Shown here: one piece after another, positions 6,105-11,141 of the stretch | Position numbering within the stretch: the first letter of the stretch is position 1 | How the letters are laid out: each line of letters starts with the position of its first letter | The notes under the pieces: generated by a model | Databases searched by the model: none | What the model was told of the DNA's origin: nothing | Seen by the model: only the letters and a program-made list of their open reading frames with translations | DNA from: a virus | Direction: 5' to 3' (one strand) | Length of the DNA: 32,621 bases | Virus record (IMG/VR): IMGVR_UViG_3300046804_002248 | Span: 1-32,621 of that record | Translations under genes and position numbers: made by a program

Positions 6105-6356
6105 TTAGGCTAGGGCTAGATAAGCCGAAGAATAGCCCTCATTAACACGGTCTAATTCTGTTTGGATTTCAGACTTAGACATTAGAGAAGCATTACCGAT
6201 TAATTCACGAATAGCGGATTCGTTCATCTGAGTAAATACTTTGGCAGGTACAAGTTTAACTTTTTCGTACATTGTACTTTCAGGATTAATTAGAGATACG
6301 AATTCTACTCCGTCAACGGTGAACGGATAAGACTTCCAGTTTGCAAATTCCGACAT
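6105..6356 (-). CDS. Hypothetical 83-aa protein
   Basis: A soluble protein with a beta-rich first half (WKSYPFTVDGVEFVSLINPES) and a helical second half rich in Glu, Ser and Leu. The ATG at 6356 follows AAACGAAAGGAAAAAATA. It is a single-gene unit with its own complete regulatory module upstream. Function unknown. Confidence 0.6.
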   Translation of the reverse strand: MSEFANWKSYPFTVDGVEFVSLINPESTMYEKVKLVPAKVFTQMNESAIRELIGNASLMSKSEIQTELDRVNEGYSSAYLALA

Positions 6357-6388
6357 TATTTTTTCCTTTCGTTTGTCGTTATGAAGCG

Positions 6389-6410
6389 ATTATACACGAA
6401 GCCTGCGACA
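6389..6410 (-). promoter_or_regulatory. PafBC/RecA-NDp-type promoter P8
   Basis: ATGTCGCAG, 8 bp, TATAAT on the minus strand (-10 at 6389-6394). It drives the gene starting at 6356. TGTC and the spacing are kept, while later positions deviate. Confidence 0.55.
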
Positions 6411-6443
6411 TTTTCTAATCTAGTTACGGCGTGTCGCATGATT

Positions 6444-6459
6444 TGTGAGATTTCTCACA
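6444..6459. promoter_or_regulatory. Crp/GlxR-like palindrome
   Basis: TGTGA-GATTTC-TCACA, full match, extended by one base pair on each side (TTGTGA/TCACAA). It is centred about 60 bp upstream of the P8 -10. Confidence 0.7.
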
Positions 6460-6469
6460 AAATCCAGGG

Positions 6470-6502
6470 TTATCCACAAGTAACCCGTAAGGCTGTGGAA
6501 AA
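6470..6502. promoter_or_regulatory. Inverted DnaA-box pair
   Basis: TTATCCACA (6470-6478, perfect consensus) and TGTGGAAAA (6494-6502) face each other 15 bp apart. It mirrors the pair at 4112-4143, with the perfect and variant boxes swapped, and lies in the same position relative to the Crp-like palindrome. Confidence 0.55.
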
Positions 6503-6537
6503 CCCCCCATATTTTGCGGGCCCAAGCTGAGCTATTT

Positions 6538-6636
6538 TTATTTTTTAAAAACAGCCCAGATTGCAATTGCAAAAGGTCCCACGATCATGATCATGAATAT
6601 GCTAAATAAAATTGCAGCTAAAATATTTTCTATCAT
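6538..6636 (-). CDS. Single-span membrane microprotein, 32 aa
   Basis: Starts MIENILAAILFSIFMIMIVG and ends with a Lys-Lys tail: one hydrophobic segment of about 20 residues, cytoplasmic basic end. Its ATG overlaps the stop of the GP88-like gene (ATGA), so it is translationally coupled to it. Small phage membrane peptides include lysis inhibitors and superinfection-exclusion factors, but nothing here decides between them. Confidence 0.6.
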   Translation of the reverse strand: MIENILAAILFSIFMIMIVGPFAIAIWAVFKK

Positions 6637-7361
6637 TTTTTACTCGCAGAAAATCTAATATCCGCTTTATTGTAAACGCATAAACCACATGACACACATG
6701 CGCTGCCATTAGTTGAAATTAACGGAATTTGTTTATTATTCTCAGGACATTTTGCGCCAACCTTACCAGTTAATTCTTTCATGGTACTTTCAGTTAGAGC
6801 GAATGTCTTTCCTAAGTATGCTAAACGTGTACCGTGTAAATCACGGAGAGACTTAGCAATTTCTTTATTTTCATCATCAGTAGAGAAATAAAGAGATAAG
6901 TTAGGAATATCCTGCAGAATAGGTACGGCAGAATAAACACGGGTATACACCCAGAATTGAACATCCTTGTGGCGATTGATTACAGTCTTCCACGCATATG
7001 CATAGGTATCTGAAAAGAAATCTCCGTCCCAGTGGATACGGAATAGTTTTTCTGCATTGCGTTTATCGCAGTCCGCCTTGAATTCGATTATCATTTCATC
7101 AAGGAGAGATACCATTGTGGTAATATCTGCATTCTTAAGTAATTCCCAGTTATGCAGAAGAGTAGCCTTTACTCCCTTGAATAACTTTTCAAGTTTACCA
7201 GCGTAGCAAACAGTTTCACAGATAGACGTTGCACCAGGACATGAAAAGTCTTTTCCTGCGGGTAGTCCGAAAGTATTTGCGATTGTTGGGGTCTTTCCAT
7301 TTTTTGAGACAGCATTAGCCACCTTCCTATCATTAGAGCGTTTTAATTTCATAGCAGACAT
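6633..7361 (-). CDS. GP88-family phage protein with cysteine clusters
   Basis: A 242-aa product of the type first known as mycobacteriophage gene product 88. It shows NTFGLPAGKDFSCPGATSIC, then CYAGK near residue 52, an FRIHWDGDFFSDTYA block, an FSTDDEN block and a C-terminal cysteine cluster (CPEN; CVSCGLC). The cysteines suggest bound metal or an iron-sulphur cluster. The biochemical role is unknown. The ATG at 7361 directly follows the stop of the upstream gene and overlaps the -10 of promoter P9; an in-frame ATG at 7352 sits at the expected start point of that promoter and would be leaderless. Upstream starts to 7439 overlap the preceding gene and are rejected. Confidence 0.75.
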   Translation of the reverse strand: MSAMKLKRSNDRKVANAVSKNGKTPTIANTFGLPAGKDFSCPGATSICETVCYAGKLEKLFKGVKATLLHNWELLKNADITTMVSLLDEMIIEFKADCDKRNAEKLFRIHWDGDFFSDTYAYAWKTVINRHKDVQFWVYTRVYSAVPILQDIPNLSLYFSTDDENKEIAKSLRDLHGTRLAYLGKTFALTESTMKELTGKVGAKCPENNKQIPLISTNGSACVSCGLCVYNKADIRFSASKK

Positions 7362-7381
7362 TATACTATTCCCAACCGACA
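7360..7381 (-). promoter_or_regulatory. PafBC/RecA-NDp-type promoter P9, inside coding sequence
   Basis: TTGTCGGTT, 8 bp, TATAAT on the minus strand (-10 at 7360-7365), located in the last codons of the upstream gene. The predicted transcript start falls on the ATG at 7352. Confidence 0.6.
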
Positions 7382-7518
7382 AGCGAAAAGAATTCCATGT
7401 CCATTTGGTCAAAGCATTCGGCACATTGGTAGCCGTCATTATAGTATTCTAAATCTTTATCATTGACATAAGTAGCAGTGCCACAAATCTCATAAAAATC
7501 GCAGTAAATTGTAGTCAT
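7366..7518 (-). CDS. Zinc-ribbon-like microprotein, 50 aa
   Basis: Starts MTTIYCDFYEICGTATYV and has C6, C12 and a CAEC pair (about 33-36), i.e. four cysteines in two pairs, as in small zinc ribbons. The ATG at 7518 follows AACGAAAGGAAACTA, which rules out the longer frame to 7566. It has its own promoter P10 and is followed without gap by the GP88-like gene. Function unknown. Confidence 0.65.
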   Translation of the reverse strand: MTTIYCDFYEICGTATYVNDKDLEYYNDGYQCAECFDQMDMEFFSLVGWE

Positions 7519-7543
7519 TAGTTTCCTTTCGTTAGAGGGCTCC

Positions 7544-7565
7544 ATTATAGCGGAGCCCACCGACA
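7544..7565 (-). promoter_or_regulatory. PafBC/RecA-NDp-type promoter P10
   Basis: ATGTCGGTG, 8 bp, TATAAT on the minus strand (-10 at 7544-7549). It drives the gene at 7518 and overlaps the stop of the gene ending at 7567. GGCTCC (7538-7543) and GGAGCC (7552-7557) bracket the -10. Confidence 0.75.
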
Positions 7566-7566
7566 T

Positions 7567-8064
7567 TTACCAAGAAGAGTGGTATGAAAAGGACAATTTG
7601 TCGAAATCGGGCAAATTGAACAGGCGGTCAAGTTTCTTGATAGTTTCCTTGATATCTTGCCAATACCACTCATCGATATCATATGAACCAAAGAAGAAGC
7701 CAGCCTGCGGCGGCAGCAAACTAGGGTCTTTAGCGAATAAGGCTTGACGACAAGTTTCCCTAAGTTCTTTTAGTTTCTCATGGGATACATAGTAATCACC
7801 GCAGTCATCTTCACCGCCTTGTACATTATCGACAAACCATTTGTGAATCTGATTAGACTTACGCCAATAAGCACAAGTAACCTCTACATTTACACCATAG
7901 ATATCATGAGCGACATCTAGCATACCGCTAGTCTTTACAATATCTTTCCATAGTGGATTAATTGCTTCAGGTGAATCATAAGTTAATTCATCGTTATTGT
8001 GTAGAGTTTGCCAATTAACTTTCTCTACATACTTTTTTGCGTGGAGATACATATCTAAACCCAT
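7567..8064 (-). CDS. Conserved phage protein of the MGLDMYL type, function unknown
   Basis: The 165-aa product opens MGLDMYLHAKKYVEKV and contains a YWRKSNQIHKWFVDNVQGG block, a DDCGDYYVSHEKLKEL block and an EWYWQDI segment. This pattern recurs in phages and some bacteria without a known function; the YWRK-x-N-x-IHxWF block is the most conserved part. It is soluble, with many Trp, Tyr and acidic residues. The ATG at 8064 follows AACGAAAGGAAATAACT. Its promoter region has the full module (P11 with Crp-like palindrome). Confidence 0.75.
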   Translation of the reverse strand: MGLDMYLHAKKYVEKVNWQTLHNNDELTYDSPEAINPLWKDIVKTSGMLDVAHDIYGVNVEVTCAYWRKSNQIHKWFVDNVQGGEDDCGDYYVSHEKLKELRETCRQALFAKDPSLLPPQAGFFFGSYDIDEWYWQDIKETIKKLDRLFNLPDFDKLSFSYHSSW

Positions 8065-8094
8065 AGTTATTTCCTTTCGTTGGGATACGCAGCA

Positions 8095-8116
8095 ATTATA
8101 GCAGAGCCGACTGACA
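8095..8116 (-). promoter_or_regulatory. PafBC/RecA-NDp-type promoter P11
   Basis: ATGTCAGTC, 8 bp, TATAAT on the minus strand (-10 at 8095-8100). It drives the gene starting at 8064. Confidence 0.65.
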
Positions 8117-8144
8117 TTTTCAGCGACACGCCGAGAATTTTCAG

Positions 8145-8160
8145 GGTGATTTTTATCACA
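8145..8160. promoter_or_regulatory. Crp/GlxR-like palindrome (one mismatch)
   Basis: GGTGA-TTTTTA-TCACA, centred about 57 bp upstream of the P11 -10. Nine of ten conserved bases match. Confidence 0.55.
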
Positions 8161-8205
8161 CCCGTAACGACACGCCCGACCCCGTGTCTTTTGCGGGCGC
8201 AGCTG

Positions 8206-8280
8206 CGATGCGTATGGGATTTGAACCCATGATCTTCACAGTGACAGTGTGATGATTTAACCAAACTAATCTAACGCACC
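8206..8280 (-). tRNA. tRNA-Asp(GTC)
   Basis: A complete cloverleaf on the minus strand, 75 nt without CCA. The acceptor stem GGTGCGT/ACGCATC pairs at all 7 positions (one G-U). The D stem is GATT/AATC, the anticodon stem TCACA/TGTGA, the anticodon loop CTGTCAC (anticodon GTC, Asp), the variable loop 5 nt, and the T stem ATGGG/CCCAT with a TTCAAAT loop. The discriminator is G73, as expected for Asp. CCA is not encoded. It lies 10 bp after the stop of a 41-aa gene and is probably cut from that operon's transcript. The 65-aa frame across it is not a gene. Confidence 0.9.
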
Positions 8281-8290
8281 AAATTTTTAT

Positions 8291-8416
8291 TTATGTTTTT
8301 TTATTTTTATGTTTTCGTTTTCTTGTATAAGTTTTTTTACTTGGAATTGGTGTCGCCGCATTACTACGGCGAATTTCCAAAACTTTTTTTATTCTTTCTT
8401 TATTTTCTGTTTTCAT
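8291..8416 (-). CDS. Very basic 41-aa microprotein
   Basis: Starts MKTENKERIKKVLEIRRS and ends in a Lys/Arg/His-rich tail; roughly 40% of its residues are basic. AAAAAGGACAGAAA precedes the ATG at 8416. Such peptides often bind nucleic acid, but no motif proves it. It follows the 62-aa gene by 18 bp and is directly followed by tRNA-Asp. Confidence 0.6.
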   Translation of the reverse strand: MKTENKERIKKVLEIRRSNAATPIPSKKTYTRKRKHKNKKT

Positions 8417-8434
8417 TTTCTGTCCTTTTTTTAT

Positions 8435-8623
8435 TTAGTTGCTGAAAGTTGGTATTTTATAATTTGACGCTTTATAAAATTTATTTGCGTCAAATCGTGG
8501 ATTATCTTTTGCGAACATTTCCGCAAAATCTACAACCATTTTAGAAAAAACGGCTGGGTGTGTTTTGTCAGAAACAAACGCCAAAATTTTGGCGGTTTCT
8601 ACATAGTCTTTACGGGTCATCAT
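8435..8623 (-). CDS. Conserved actinophage hypothetical protein, 62 aa
   Basis: Two helices with a conserved-looking core: DYVETAKILAFVSDKTHP, then FSKMVVDFAEMFAKDNPRFDANKFYKA. The FADMFAxDNPRFD-type pattern is common in small actinophage proteins of unknown function. Its ATG overlaps the upstream stop (TAATG), with GGAGG 11 bp before it. Confidence 0.65.
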   Translation of the reverse strand: MMTRKDYVETAKILAFVSDKTHPAVFSKMVVDFAEMFAKDNPRFDANKFYKASNYKIPTFSN

Positions 8624-8769
8624 TATTCGCTAACCTCCAAAACATCAAACGCATCAAATTTTGCTAATTCGCTATCAGGCAAAGAAGCAAGAGATTTATT
8701 TAGAGCAAAGATAGCGGATAAATCGCTATCTGCCTCCACGACATAAGAAATCAAAACATTTTTTTTCAT
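8623..8769 (-). CDS. Hypothetical 48-aa acidic protein
   Basis: Starts MKKNVLISYVVEADSDLSA: one strand followed by acidic helices. AGGAGG lies 11 bp before the ATG at 8769, which I prefer over a start at 8811 inside the upstream gene. Overlaps the next gene's start. Function unknown. Confidence 0.55.
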   Translation of the reverse strand: MKKNVLISYVVEADSDLSAIFALNKSLASLPDSELAKFDAFDVLEVSE

Positions 8770-8770
8770 T

Positions 8771-8968
8771 TTATTTAGCCTCCTGTGTGGTAAATAGTGT
8801 TCCTGTATCAACTACGCTTTTGTCGTAGTCAATGATTATTTTGTATGGGTTACAATCGCAATACTCAAAGTCATAATCTCCGTCAGGTGATACCCAACCT
8901 GTTACGCCAAAGCCAAAGCAATCCTCACAATTTAGAATTGTGTCAATTAGTTCATTAGTGGTTTTCAT
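8771..8968 (-). CDS. Small Cys-rich protein, 65 aa
   Basis: Begins MKTTNELIDTILNCEDCFGF; cysteine pairs CEDC (14-17) and CDC (about 37-39) could bind a metal, similar to a degenerate DnaJ-type half zinc finger. Starts behind AAACGAAAGGAAAACTAAAA and is the first gene of a four-gene unit ending in tRNA-Asp. Function unknown. Confidence 0.6.
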   Translation of the reverse strand: MKTTNELIDTILNCEDCFGFGVTGWVSPDGDYDFEYCDCNPYKIIIDYDKSVVDTGTLFTTQEAK

Positions 8969-8998
8969 TTTTAGTTTTCCTTTCGTTTATGAAATCCG

Positions 8999-9020
8999 AT
9001 TATAGCAGAAGCCACCGACA
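8999..9020 (-). promoter_or_regulatory. PafBC/RecA-NDp-type promoter P12
   Basis: ATGTCGGTG, 8 bp, TATAAT on the minus strand (-10 at 8999-9004). It drives the 65-aa gene and overlaps the stop of the gene ending at 9022 (TAAATGTCGG). Confidence 0.75.
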
Positions 9021-9021
9021 T

Positions 9022-9234
9022 TTAGTCGGGTAGCCTTACTTCAACAGTAGCCCATTGGTCTACGATAGAACCTGTCGGGCGATAGCGAACCGCATAGTGT
9101 TCGTATCCGATAGGTGGATAGGTATCCTCTCGCTTAGTAGCATAGTTTATAATTCCACCATTGAAACGACGGCGGAGAGAGGTTGGCGCATAGTATTGGT
9201 CTACTAGCAAATCAACAATAGAGTAACTTCTCAT
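9022..9234 (-). CDS. Hypothetical 70-aa protein, paralogue of the gene at 10617
   Basis: A small beta-rich, basic protein. It shares an outline with the 64-aa gene at 10617-10811: a Ser-rich start, a helix ending in LLV, a tyrosine, RSR/RRR-like basic residues, then a Tyr-x2-VR-x-RP block near the end. This suggests an old duplication. The ATG follows AAAGAAAGGAAAACTA and a sigma-A-like promoter. Function unknown. Confidence 0.6.
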   Translation of the reverse strand: MRSYSIVDLLVDQYYAPTSLRRRFNGGIINYATKREDTYPPIGYEHYAVRYRPTGSIVDQWATVEVRLPD

Positions 9235-9259
9235 TAGTTTTCCTTTCTTTAGGTTAGCA

Positions 9260-9288
9260 ATTTTACCAAAAAATTACGGGCTTTTCAA
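9260..9288 (-). promoter_or_regulatory. Sigma-A-like promoter
   Basis: TTGAAA, 17 bp, TAAAAT on the minus strand (9283-9288 and 9260-9265). It drives the gene starting at 9234 and lacks the TGTCRG element of its neighbours. Confidence 0.65.
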
Positions 9289-9328
9289 ATCCTAGCGGGA
9301 TTTTCTCAGATTTTGAGACGCTCAGGCG

Positions 9329-9344
9329 TGTGACTTTGATCACA
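9329..9344. promoter_or_regulatory. Crp/GlxR-like palindrome overlapping a stop codon
   Basis: TGTGA-CTTTGA-TCACA, full match, extended to GTGTGA/TCACAC. The TGA stop of the upstream zinc-ribbon gene lies inside its right half. It is centred about 73 bp upstream of the 9260 -10. Confidence 0.65.
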
Positions 9345-9519
9345 CGGGGAGAACATCTGTTCCGTATTTTTCAACGGCATCATAGAGGCTCATCATTCCT
9401 TTATAGTCTTTACATCTAGGGCAAAATCTATTCCACCCATCTGTAAGAGCTGAACAAAATACGCAGATTTTATCTGTTACGCAGAAATTATTTTCTACCA
9501 AATAATCAATTGTATTCAT
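9340..9519 (-). CDS. Zinc-ribbon protein, 59 aa
   Basis: Reading from the ATG at 9519, behind AGAAAGGAAAACTAA, gives a 59-aa protein. CVFC (19-22) and CPRC (33-36) are spaced as in a classical zinc ribbon. An aromatic, charged stretch lies between the pairs. The gene is co-directional with the next upstream zinc protein, 14 bp away. Zinc ribbons of this size often touch nucleic acid or RNA polymerase; no specific role can be assigned. Confidence 0.65.
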   Translation of the reverse strand: MNTIDYLVENNFCVTDKICVFCSALTDGWNRFCPRCKDYKGMMSLYDAVEKYGTDVLPV

Positions 9520-9532
9520 TTAGTTTTCCTTT

Positions 9533-9745
9533 CTAGTCTGCGAAATAAATCGCACCTTTTACATTTTTATGATTTTCGCAAACATTTCCTTTTGCGATTT
9601 CTTTATGACAAACGAAACATAACATTGTAAATTGTTTAGTCATAAGACCTAATTCTATGTTCATTTGTTCATCTTTAGTTGCTTCTGAGAAATCAACCCA
9701 GCCAGCACCATTTTCATTTATTCTAAAAATTTCTAAATTAGCCAT
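9533..9745 (-). CDS. Small zinc-binding protein, 70 aa
   Basis: CFVCH and VCENH (last third) give a Cys-x2-Cys ... Cys-x2-His zinc-binding pattern. The N-terminal half is acidic with a beta-like start (MANLEIFRINENGAGWVDF). AGAAAGGAAAACTAAA precedes the ATG. First gene of a two-gene unit with a sigma-A-like promoter. Function unknown. Confidence 0.6.
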   Translation of the reverse strand: MANLEIFRINENGAGWVDFSEATKDEQMNIELGLMTKQFTMLCFVCHKEIAKGNVCENHKNVKGAIYFAD

Positions 9746-9778
9746 TTTAGTTTTCCTTTCTAATTTCTAACTATCGCT

Positions 9779-9807
9779 AGTTTAACAGAAAAAATCGCTA
9801 CTATCAA
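9779..9807 (-). promoter_or_regulatory. Sigma-A-like promoter
   Basis: TTGATA, 17 bp, TAAACT on the minus strand (9802-9807 and 9779-9784). Drives the gene at 9745; no TGTCRG element. Confidence 0.6.
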
Positions 9808-9848
9808 GTATACTGACGAGTAGTCTTAAAGAATGAGACGGCGTGTCG

Positions 9849-9864
9849 TGTGATAAAAATCACA
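9849..9864. promoter_or_regulatory. Crp/GlxR-like palindrome
   Basis: TGTGA-TAAAAA-TCACA, full match, centred about 75 bp upstream of the 9779 -10. Confidence 0.65.
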
Positions 9865-9909
9865 GGAATTTTCAGGGAATTACGTAAATCGGACATAACG
9901 GTACAAATC

Positions 9910-9950
9910 GCCCGCAAAAGATGCGGGCAGCTATCTACTTTGTCAAGTAG
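9910..9950. repeat. Two consecutive hairpins after the 9965 gene
   Basis: GCCCGCA (9910-9916) with TGCGGGC (9922-9928), and CTACTT (9935-9940) with AAGTAG (9945-9950). They lie just beyond the stop of the minus-strand gene and may protect or end its transcript; there is no U-run. Confidence 0.45.
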
Positions 9951-9964
9951 ACACGCCGCTATTG

Positions 9965-10108
9965 TTATTTAAATTTATGAAATCTTTTTTTATAAATCTT
10001 ATAACCGATCACAACAATTAGGGCGGGAATAATAACCTGCCATGATAACGCTATATAGCAAACATAGGTATCGAATTCTAATCCATAGTCATTTAGTTCA
10101 AGTGTCAT
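9965..10108 (-). CDS. Single-span membrane microprotein, 47 aa
   Basis: An acidic N-terminus (MTLELNDYGLEFDTY), then a hydrophobic stretch of about 20 residues (CYIALSWQVIIPALIVVIGY), then a basic tail (KIYKKRFHK): a type of membrane peptide with N-out, C-in by the positive-inside rule. It starts 6 bp after the stop of the preceding gene, with no strong ribosome-binding site, so it is probably coupled. Function unknown. Confidence 0.55.
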   Translation of the reverse strand: MTLELNDYGLEFDTYVCYIALSWQVIIPALIVVIGYKIYKKRFHKFK

Positions 10109-10113
10109 TTTAT

Positions 10114-10293
10114 TTATTCCATTTCCATTTCTATTTCTTCCATTGGTATATCAAAGCCATCATTTAGCAATTCATTTAGCGAAAGTTCATCGCTTTCATT
10201 TTCTTCTTCATAGTCATCTATTACAGAATATCCGTGTTGAATACTTTCATATTTATAATCGTTATTATTTACTTCCCAAGACATAGCATACAT
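10114..10293 (-). CDS. Very acidic 59-aa protein
   Basis: The second half is dominated by Glu, Asp and Ser (EEENESDELSLNELL), giving a strongly negative charge such as DNA-mimic or inhibitor proteins have; this is only a resemblance. The ATG at 10293 follows AAAGGAGAACGCATA and overlaps the stop of the previous gene (TAATG). The start at 10320 is rejected as it lies inside that gene. Confidence 0.55.
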   Translation of the reverse strand: MYAMSWEVNNNDYKYESIQHGYSVIDDYEEENESDELSLNELLNDGFDIPMEEIEMEME

Positions 10294-10412
10294 TATGCGT
10301 TCTCCTTTACACATTGGCAAGGTTCAATCTCATAGTCATTATCATTACCGATAAACACAAGACCAGCACCATAGCACTCGCTACAATCAAATACCATTAC
10401 GCTATTTATCAT
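10293..10412 (-). CDS. Cys-rich zinc microprotein, 39 aa
   Basis: Residues 10-13 are CSEC and a CQC pair lies near the end (32-34), with GAGLVFIGNDNDYEIE between: the same layout as the 65-aa Cys-rich protein at 8771-8968. Its ATG overlaps the previous stop (TAATG), and it is preceded by AAAGGATAATAAATA. Function unknown. Confidence 0.55.
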   Translation of the reverse strand: MINSVMVFDCSECYGAGLVFIGNDNDYEIEPCQCVKENA

Positions 10413-10525
10413 TATTTATTATCCTTTTCTTTTGTTGCTATTGTAGCGGTTAGCACCGACAAGGCTTCTGCCTTACTTGCTTCACGTGTCGCTATAACGT
10501 GAGCCTTGAATTCATCTAAGTTCAT
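10412..10525 (-). CDS. Hypothetical 37-aa microprotein
   Basis: A single amphipathic helix-like protein starting MNLDEFKAHVIATREASK. The ATG at 10525 follows TTGAAAGGAAATAAATAA. Promoter P13, which serves the next genes, lies within its last codons, so the coding and promoter sequences constrain each other. Function unknown. Confidence 0.6.
   Translation of the reverse strand: MNLDEFKAHVIATREASKAEALSVLTATIATKEKDNK
10440..10461 (-). promoter_or_regulatory. PafBC/RecA-NDp-type promoter P13, within a gene
   Basis: TTGTCGGTG, 8 bp, TACAAT on the minus strand (-10 at 10440-10445): full consensus. It lies inside the 37-aa gene and would drive the genes at 10412 and 10293. Confidence 0.75.
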
Positions 10526-10557
10526 TTATTTATTTCCTTTCAATTTGTTATGTCGTT

Positions 10558-10579
10558 AGACTATCAGACTTGACCGACA
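10558..10579 (-). promoter_or_regulatory. PafBC/RecA-NDp-type promoter P14
   Basis: ATGTCGGTC, 8 bp, TAGTCT on the minus strand (-10 at 10558-10563). It drives the 37-aa gene at 10525. CTTGA/TCAAG arms surround the element. Confidence 0.6.
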
Positions 10580-10607
10580 TTATCAAGCCGACACGCTAGA
10601 GCGTGGG

Positions 10608-10621
10608 TGTGAGTTATCACA
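10608..10621. promoter_or_regulatory. Crp/GlxR-like palindrome with a 4-bp spacer
   Basis: TGTGA-GTTA-TCACA (GTGTGA/TCACAC arms), two bases shorter than the other sites. It overlaps the end of the 64-aa gene (stop at 10617) and lies about 53 bp upstream of the P14 -10. Confidence 0.45.
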
Positions 10622-10811
10622 CACTCACCGCTACTATGCGATAGGTGTCTTTCAACCTATTGTTAGGGCGAATACGGACACGATACGCTTCAGCGTTCTC
10701 ATACCATACGGCATCGTGCTTTTCTGCGGATAGGATTTCTCCCTCTACGGAACGGCTACGATAGATTTTGCCTACTAGTAGGCTTTCGATATTGTATAGA
10801 TTAGCACTCAT
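10617..10811 (-). CDS. Hypothetical 64-aa protein, paralogue of the gene at 9022
   Basis: A basic, beta-rich protein starting MSANLYNIESLLVGKIYRSR and ending in a YRVRIRPNNRL-like block, the same outline as the 70-aa protein at 9022-9234. The ATG follows GAAAGGTAGGTAGCCAA. Function unknown. Confidence 0.6.
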   Translation of the reverse strand: MSANLYNIESLLVGKIYRSRSVEGEILSAEKHDAVWYENAEAYRVRIRPNNRLKDTYRIVAVSV

Positions 10812-10844
10812 TTGGCTACCTACCTTTCATTTTGTTATATTGGA

Positions 10845-10866
10845 ATACTATCAGATTAGAGCGACA
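10845..10866 (-). promoter_or_regulatory. PafBC/RecA-NDp-type promoter P15
   Basis: ATGTCGCTC, 8 bp, TAGTAT on the minus strand (-10 at 10845-10850). It drives the gene at 10811. Confidence 0.5.
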
Positions 10867-10886
10867 TTATCAAGACGACACGCCGT

Positions 10887-11054
10887 TTAGATTGTGTGAG
10901 TTGCCTCACACTCAGCGGAGCATTTAGACGGGAGGCTAAAGAGATACTTTAGGAGAGCCTTACGCTCAGACATTGAGATTTCAGGGTGATATTGTTTAAC
11001 ACCTCCGTGTTGATATTCATACACGATTTTTTCTAAGGTATTTTTGGTTAGCAT
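10887..11054 (-). CDS. Hypothetical 55-aa protein, first gene of the leftward arm
   Basis: Starts MLTKNTLEKIVYEYQHGG and looks helical with a basic middle; ends in CSAECEATHTI. The ATG at 11054 follows AGTAGGTAGCAAAT, like the next gene's site. It is the first gene downstream of promoter P16, after a leader of about 180 nt. The Crp-like palindrome at 10895 overlaps its last codons. Function unknown. Confidence 0.55.
   Translation of the reverse strand: MLTKNTLEKIVYEYQHGGVKQYHPEISMSERKALLKYLFSLPSKCSAECEATHTI
10895..10910. promoter_or_regulatory. Crp/GlxR-like palindrome inside a gene end
   Basis: TGTGA-GTTGCC-TCACA, full match, within the last codons of the 55-aa gene and about 55 bp upstream of the P15 -10. 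Confidence 0.6.
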
Positions 11055-11141
11055 ATTTGCTACCTACTTTCTTTTTTTAACTAGTGGCAGGGATTTCGCC
11101 TATTTACTATTTCTACCCTTATTTATTTTTTTGCTGACCTA

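Noticed and set aside
8067-8264. 65-aa minus-strand frame
   Set aside because: It lies across tRNA-Asp, promoter P11 and the Crp-like palindrome and has no ribosome-binding site.
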